Source of the DNA: Akkermansia muciniphila
GTDB lineage: Bacteria; Verrucomicrobiota; Verrucomicrobiia; Limisphaerales; SXTU01
Assembly (NCBI GenBank): GCA_945874145.1
Contig: CAMCFN010000010.1
Location: forward strand, 1 to 64,000
Length of the DNA: 64,000 nt
Direction: 5' to 3'
The notes below the pieces were generated by a model, which saw nothing but the letters and a program-made list of their open reading frames with translations, had not been told where the DNA came from and ran no database searches. Of the stretch, positions 59,646 through 64,000 are shown piece by piece (the first letter of the stretch is position 1; every line of letters starts with the position of its first letter). The position numbers and the translations under genes are program-made.

Positions 59646-60626
59646 ATGCAAGCCACTCGCCGTCAATTCCTCCACGTATCCGCCGCGGCTGCAGCCACCC
59701 TCGCCGCCAGCGGTTGCGCCACCGTCTCCGAACCGGTCAACCCGCTCATCGTGGACACCCACCAGCATTTGTGGGATTTGAGCAGCCAGCAGCTACCGTG
59801 GCTAGGCGATGCGCCCGCCGTGCTGCGCAAAAGCTACCGCACCGAGGAATACCGGGCCGCCACCGCTGGTTTGAATGTCCGCGCCATTTACATGGAGGTG
59901 GACGTGGCGGAGGAGACGCTACGCAGCGAGGCGGAGCTCGTGCTGGGCATCGCCGCCTCCGATCGCACGCCCATGCTCGCTGCCGTCATCGGCGGACGGC
60001 CGGACGCAACGGACTTCCCGGCCTATGTGAAGCGATTTCAAGACAATCCGCGTTTCAAAGGTGTGCGCCGGGTGCTGCATTCACCGGCCACGCCGGCGGG
60101 CTATTGTCTGCGGCCGGAGTTCGTGCGCGGCGTGCGCCTACTGGGTGAAGTGGGGCGCAGCTTTGACCTGTGCATGCGTGCGCCAGAGCTGATGGACGGG
60201 GCCACGCTCGCCGCCCAATGCCCGGGCACCCGATTCGTGCTGGATCACTGCGGCAACCCAGACCTCAAATGCTTCCGCGCCGCCCGGGCAGGCGAGGAAA
60301 AGCCACGCCACACCGCCGACGAGTGGAAGCGCTCCATCGACGCTTTAGCCAAGCTCCCCAACATCATCGGCAAAATCTCCGGCATTGCGGCCAGCCTGAC
60401 GAAAGGCGGCGGGGCGGAGGATCTGGCCCCGGCGGTGAACCACTGCCTCGACGCCTTTGGCCCGGACCGAGTCGTGTTTGGTGGCGACTGGCCGGTGTGC
60501 CTGCTCGGGGCGACCTACCAGGAGTGGGTCACGATGCTGCGCCAGATCATCGCCAGCCGCCCGGCCGAGCAGCAGCGCAAACTTTGGTCCGCCAACGCAC
60601 TGCGGCATTACGGATTGAAGGTTTAG
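59646..60626 (+). CDS. Tat-exported amidohydrolase (Amidohydro_2 family)
   Basis: The 326-residue protein has a twin-arginine-type signal (RRQFLHVS at 5-12) with a lipobox-like LAASGC (Cys24). A TIM-barrel amidohydrolase follows: the metal-binding VDTHQHLWD (His39 and His41), LDHCGNPDLK and FGGDWPVC. The family includes 2-pyrone-4,6-dicarboxylate lactonase and L-fuconolactonase-like enzymes, so it probably hydrolyses a lactone or amide in the periplasm. Divergent from the HD gene. Confidence 0.87.
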   Translation: MQATRRQFLHVSAAAAATLAASGCATVSEPVNPLIVDTHQHLWDLSSQQLPWLGDAPAVLRKSYRTEEYRAATAGLNVRAIYMEVDVAEETLRSEAELVLGIAASDRTPMLAAVIGGRPDATDFPAYVKRFQDNPRFKGVRRVLHSPATPAGYCLRPEFVRGVRLLGEVGRSFDLCMRAPELMDGATLAAQCPGTRFVLDHCGNPDLKCFRAARAGEEKPRHTADEWKRSIDALAKLPNIIGKISGIAASLTKGGGAEDLAPAVNHCLDAFGPDRVVFGGDWPVCLLGATYQEWVTMLRQIIASRPAEQQRKLWSANALRHYGLKV

Positions 60627-60644
60627 CCCCGTGCGAAACAAAAA

Positions 60645-60668
60645 GGGCAGGCTGTCACCAGCCTGCCC
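60645..60668 (-). terminator. Terminator between the amidohydrolase and small exported protein genes
   Basis: GGGCAGGCTG (60645-60654) and CAGCCTGCCC (60659-60668) form a perfect 10-bp stem around TCAC. On the minus strand the stem is followed by TTTTTGTTT, an intrinsic terminator for the gene at 60691-61107; it may also end the amidohydrolase transcript from the other side. Confidence 0.75.
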
Positions 60669-60690
60669 GTGATTGCTTCAAGAGAAGCGA

Positions 60691-61107
60691 CTACTTCTTT
60701 TCTTCCTTCTTCTTCTCGGTCTTGGCCGGCGGCTTGCCGATGTTGAGCACCGTGGCTTCCATCTTGCCGTCCGCGCTCAGCTTGTAGCCCCCAGAGACAT
60801 CCTCGCCGTCCTTCAGGTCATCAAATGAGGCGGGCTTGCCGTCCTTAAGCACCTTGGTCGTGGCCGTCACCTGGACCACGCGGGCCTTCTCACCGGAGAG
60901 CTTGATTGTTTTAGCCGACTTGTCCACGGCCACGGCCTTGCCGTTGAACGGCAGGGTGCCGGCCTTCTTCTTCTCATCGCCCTTGCCCTTTTCACCGGCC
61001 TTGTCCTTGGCCTTTTCCTTGTCCTGCGCGGACGAGGTGCGCGGGGTGACGAGCAACACAGCGGCTGCCAGAGTTGCGACGGTGAGGGTGGTAAGCAGTT
61101 TCTTCAT
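60691..61107 (-). CDS. Small exported lysine-rich protein, unknown function
   Basis: The 138-residue product has a signal peptide (MKKLLTTLTVATLAAAVLLV, to TSSAQ), a charged linker (DKEKAKDKAGEKGKGDEKKK) and a small beta domain (PFNGKAVAVDKSAKTIKLSG, VQVTATTKVLKDGKPASFDDLKDGEDVSGG). The C-domain resembles the DUF5666-like/OB-like modules that bind nothing known. It ends in a lysine-rich tail. The ribosome-binding site AGGAG is 7 bases before ATG 61107, supporting this start. Confidence 0.7.
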   Translation of the reverse strand: MKKLLTTLTVATLAAAVLLVTPRTSSAQDKEKAKDKAGEKGKGDEKKKAGTLPFNGKAVAVDKSAKTIKLSGEKARVVQVTATTKVLKDGKPASFDDLKDGEDVSGGYKLSADGKMEATVLNIGKPPAKTEKKKEEKK

Positions 61108-61426
61108 GAATGACTCCTGTCTGTATTTAGTTGAGTTCACTTCCGGGTGACCGCGCTGCTCTATCAAAATCACCAATGGTTGGGCAACTGTTTTTTGCCC
61201 ATCAACTGGAGTCGCATAGCGTGAGCTCAGCCCGGAGCGCTGCTGGGCTGTTCAACCCGTTGACCACTCCGGGCACCATCGGCGGACGGAACCTGCCGGC
61301 AGGTCGCAGCCCCGCGCTCCAAGGCCGTTTGGGACCGAATCAGACTGACTCGCCATGGTGGAGCGGCCGGGTCGCCGCTTTACTTCGCCCTCCCGGATTC
61401 CTATCTTGCACGCGCTTGCTTACTAA
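61108..61426. other. Intergenic region before the pelA-like gene
   Basis: A 319-bp divergent gap. It contains a perfect 14-bp palindrome ACCTGCCGGCAGGT at 61291-61304 and a hairpin TTGGGCAA...TTGCCCA near 61173-61201 with a long T-run in its loop. No gene, and no convincing -35/-10 pair for either flanking gene, is visible to me. Confidence 0.4.
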
Positions 61427-64000
61427 ATGAGTTCGTCCTGCCAGCAGTTGCGCGGCCCCGCCAGTTTGCTTGCTGGGGGAGCGCTTGCTTTGAGCCTGCT
61501 CCTTTTGGCCATGTCCATTCAGGCTGCCACTTTTTGCATCAACTATTCGGCGACGCCCGACGTGGCGGCTTTGCGGGCGTTTGACTTTTCCATCCTGAGT
61601 CCAGAGGCGCGGGTGGATGCCGCCGAGCTGCGGCGTTCCGGGCACGCGAGTTACGCCTATCTCAGCGTGGTGGAGGTGGCGAAGGACGCGCCGTATCGAG
61701 CCGAAGTGGCGGCACTCAAGATTCCCCTGCTGGGCAAGAATGACGTGTGGCAGGGGGACTTCGCGGATGTGTCGCACCCGGCTTGGACCGACTTTGTGGT
61801 GAACAAGCTCGCGGCGCGGGCCGTGCAAAAGGGCTACGGCGGCTTCTTCCTCGACACGGTGGACAGCGTCGAACTGCTCGAACGGCAGCATCCGCTGCGG
61901 GCGGCTGGCTTCCGCGAGGGCATGGTGCGGCTGATCAAGGAGCTCAAGGCGAAGTATCCCAATCACCAGGTCATCATCAACCGCGGCTTTCCCTTGCTGG
62001 CGCGGCTGACGGGTTCGGTGGACGGCGTGCTGGTGGAGTCGTTGTTCCGTAAATTCAACTTCGCCGACAAGCGTTACGATGCGGTGGAGCCGGACGGAAC
62101 GGCTTGGTTGTTGAACATCCTGCACACGGTGACCAAAACGGGCTTGCCGGTGTATGTCGTCGATTATGTGGATCCGGCCGAGCTGCCGATGGCGGAGGCC
62201 ACGGTAAAGCGGATCACGGCCGAGGGGTTTGTGCCGTTCATCAGCACGGTGGAGCTGGATGGCAAGTTCCTCGCGCCACCCAAGCGAGCTGCCTCCGTCC
62301 CCGGCCCCGGCCGCAGCTTCGACCTCCCGTCGGCCAAGTCCGTGCCCACCCAGCCACCCGCGCTGCCGGCCGTCGCCTCCGTGTCGGTGTCGGACGCACC
62401 GCGCGTCACCGTCCCCGCCGCGCCGCTGCCGACGGGTGAAGTGCCCCGCTTCATTCTCACGCTCTTTGGCAACCACGAGCGCAACGTCGAGGAGTTGGTG
62501 CGCTGGCCGATTGACACCAGCGTCTCGCAGGTCGCGCAGATGCCGCTAGAGTGGCTGGGCTACGAGCTGGATTACCTGAACATCAACACGCAGCCGCTGC
62601 CCGCCGAGTTGGACCCGAAATACGCCGCCATCATGCTCGACCGGTTCGTCGAGCTGCCGCGCGGTCGCGAGAGCCAGGTGGCCGACTGGCTCATCGCGCA
62701 GAAGAACCGGGGGCGCCGCGTCATCTTCTTCGGCACCCTGCCCTTCACGGAGGAGGCCGTGCAGGCGCGGGTGCTCAAGGCGTTTGGCATCACGGGGACC
62801 GGCCAGCCGGTCCGAGGCGTCACTGGCTTGCAGATTCGGGTGGTGTCGCCCCGCATGAACCACGAGGCCCCGGTGCCGCTGACCCCGCGCGGCTTCAGTG
62901 ATCTGCGGGCCCCGGCGGATGCGGAAGTGTTGTATTCGGTCACGGGCACCAGTCCCGCCGGGGCGCAGGCGCAGTTTGACCCCGTGTTTATCGCGCCATG
63001 GGGCGGGTTCCTGCTGGACTCCTACACCTTGTTCCGCCGCCCCTCGGAGGAGGAGTTGTGGATGGTGGACCCATTTTACTTCTTTCACGCCGCGCTCGGT
63101 CGCGCCGTCCTGCCCGTGCCGGACACGACTACCCGGGATGGCGTGCGGATTTTTTACTCGCACATTGATGGCGACGGCTTCCGGCACCGTTCCAGTGTCG
63201 AGCCGGGCCGGTATTCGGGCGAGGTCGTGTTTGACCGCATTGTCAAGCCGTATCCCTTTCCCTTCACCATCTCGTTTATCGAGGCGGAGATTCGCGGCTT
63301 GGTGGTGGACCAAAAGCCGGGCGACGCGGAACGGCTCACGCGCCAAGCCCGCGCGGTGCTCGCCCTGCCAAAGGTCGAGGCGGCTTCGCACGCCTACACA
63401 CATCCGTTCTATTGGAACGCCACCGACCGCACGGTGAAGGAATACGCGCGCGCGAATCTCCTGCTGGCAGAGCCGCTGAATCACACCGGTGTGGACTTGC
63501 GCCGCGAGATTGAAGGCTCCGTCCGCTACATCGAGCGCGAGCTGTGCCCGCCGGGCAAGCCGGTGAAGCTCTTCCTCTGGTCTGGCAACTGCCGCCCGTG
63601 GCCCGAGGCGTTGCGCATTGTGCGCGAGCTGGGCATCGAGAACATGAACGGCGGCGGCACCTCCATCTCGCGCAAGCAGCCCTCGCTCACGCGCGTCGCG
63701 GCCCGCAGCGTCCCGTGGGACGGCGAACTGCAAATCACCGCTGCGAATGAAAACGAAAACATTTACCGCGAGCGCTGGGCGGCCAGCGGCACGACCGAGG
63801 CACCGTTCTTCGGTGGGTTCGTCCTCGCGCAGGACGGCTTCGAGCGGATGGAAAAGCCGCGGCGGCTCAAGCCGGTGAACATCTACTTCCACTGGTATAG
63901 CGGCGACAACCTCGCCTCGCTCAACGCGCTCACGCGGCTGTTCGAGTGGTCCATGAAGCAGGAACTCCATTCGCTCACCGCCTCGGAATACGCGGGCATC
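61427..64000 (+). CDS. pelA: PelA-like glycosidase/deacetylase (N-terminal 858 residues, runs off the window)
   Basis: The frame stays open from ATG 61427 to the right edge. After a hydrophobic signal (residues about 12-33) comes a GH114-type TIM barrel (about 35-270) with acidic residues in GGFFLDTVDS (D143 and D146), then a linker rich in Pro/Ala/Val, a Rossmann-like middle, and a deacetylase domain. In the last, the metal-binding motif HIDGDGF (579-585) and SHAYTHPFYWN (654-664; H655 and H659) match those of PelA from the Pel polysaccharide system. PelA hydrolyses and deacetylates the galactosamine-rich Pel polymer. The C-terminus lies beyond the window, so length cannot be compared. Confidence 0.85.
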   Translation, partial: MSSSCQQLRGPASLLAGGALALSLLLLAMSIQAATFCINYSATPDVAALRAFDFSILSPEARVDAAELRRSGHASYAYLSVVEVAKDAPYRAEVAALKIPLLGKNDVWQGDFADVSHPAWTDFVVNKLAARAVQKGYGGFFLDTVDSVELLERQHPLRAAGFREGMVRLIKELKAKYPNHQVIINRGFPLLARLTGSVDGVLVESLFRKFNFADKRYDAVEPDGTAWLLNILHTVTKTGLPVYVVDYVDPAELPMAEATVKRITAEGFVPFISTVELDGKFLAPPKRAASVPGPGRSFDLPSAKSVPTQPPALPAVASVSVSDAPRVTVPAAPLPTGEVPRFILTLFGNHERNVEELVRWPIDTSVSQVAQMPLEWLGYELDYLNINTQPLPAELDPKYAAIMLDRFVELPRGRESQVADWLIAQKNRGRRVIFFGTLPFTEEAVQARVLKAFGITGTGQPVRGVTGLQIRVVSPRMNHEAPVPLTPRGFSDLRAPADAEVLYSVTGTSPAGAQAQFDPVFIAPWGGFLLDSYTLFRRPSEEELWMVDPFYFFHAALGRAVLPVPDTTTRDGVRIFYSHIDGDGFRHRSSVEPGRYSGEVVFDRIVKPYPFPFTISFIEAEIRGLVVDQKPGDAERLTRQARAVLALPKVEAASHAYTHPFYWNATDRTVKEYARANLLLAEPLNHTGVDLRREIEGSVRYIERELCPPGKPVKLFLWSGNCRPWPEALRIVRELGIENMNGGGTSISRKQPSLTRVAARSVPWDGELQITAANENENIYRERWAASGTTEAPFFGGFVLAQDGFERMEKPRRLKPVNIYFHWYSGDNLASLNALTRLFEWSMKQELHSLTASEYAGI

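Noticed and set aside
1-64000. tRNA or rRNA genes
   Set aside because: I looked for the T-loop consensus and for rRNA-like conserved words and saw none; a covariance search would be decisive.

Overview
This is GC-rich bacterial chromosome, most likely from a member of the Verrucomicrobiota (Pedosphaera/Limisphaerales-like). That placement is an inference from gene families: a giant secreted protein with a planctomycete-type haem site and DUF1549/DUF1553 domains, two tandem DUF1080 proteins, two SMP-30 lactonases, a DUF5069 protein, a CE15-type esterase, an exosortase fused to EpsI, and many small palindromic repeats. I saw no rRNA, tRNA, CRISPR array, prophage or intact transposase.

Layout. 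1-5.3 kb, minus strand: luxE-like, MFS transporter, L,D-transpeptidase, luxC-like and queD, the middle three joined by 4-bp overlaps. 5.4-10.6 kb: two small secreted proteins, a lactonase, an exosortase/EpsI fusion and a membrane-anchored J-domain protein. 10.7-18.8 kb, mostly minus: a lactate-racemase-like protein, PTS enzyme I, a coiled-coil exported protein, cupin plus nucleotidyltransferase, a PEP-hydrolase-family TIM barrel divergent from an AraC regulator, and a methyltransferase. 18.9-26.9 kb: a two-domain lactonase, purD, a 2-hydroxyacid dehydrogenase, two DUF1080 proteins, a PfkB kinase and an orphan ParA. 27-30.4 kb: an accessory patch with a gene remnant, DUF1348, FMN-split-barrel and DUF5069 proteins, LysR, a broken ECF sigma gene and a DUF2007 protein. 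30.4-41.4 kb: housekeeping and transport genes (glycerate kinase, monothiol glutaredoxin, KefB-type antiporter, LemA, UbiE, CE15 esterase, YlbF, Dus, sugar ABC permease). 41.5-45 kb: the giant cytochrome/DUF1553 protein. 45.5-56.1 kb: a tight plus-strand metal operon (TolC-like, CusB-like, CusA-like, CorC/HlyC-like, P-type ATPase). 56.3-64 kb: UvrD-type helicase, HD-domain protein, amidohydrolase, a small exported protein and the start of a PelA-like exopolysaccharide protein that runs off the window.

The main unexplained signal is repeat ecology. At least seven short palindromic or dispersed repeat families are visible, and several copies sit in frame inside otherwise intact genes (MFS, LuxE-like, UvrD-like), adding extra peptides without breaking the frame. 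The other points worth following are the LuxC/LuxE pair outside any luciferase locus, a hairpin-rich, less GC-rich block ahead of the metal operon, and a probable pel locus at the right edge.

Intergenic stretches over 300 bases: 26865-27243 (remnants only), 29724-30181 (sigma-factor pseudogene), 45051-45474 (hairpin cluster), 61108-61426 (a 14-bp perfect palindrome and no gene that I can support).
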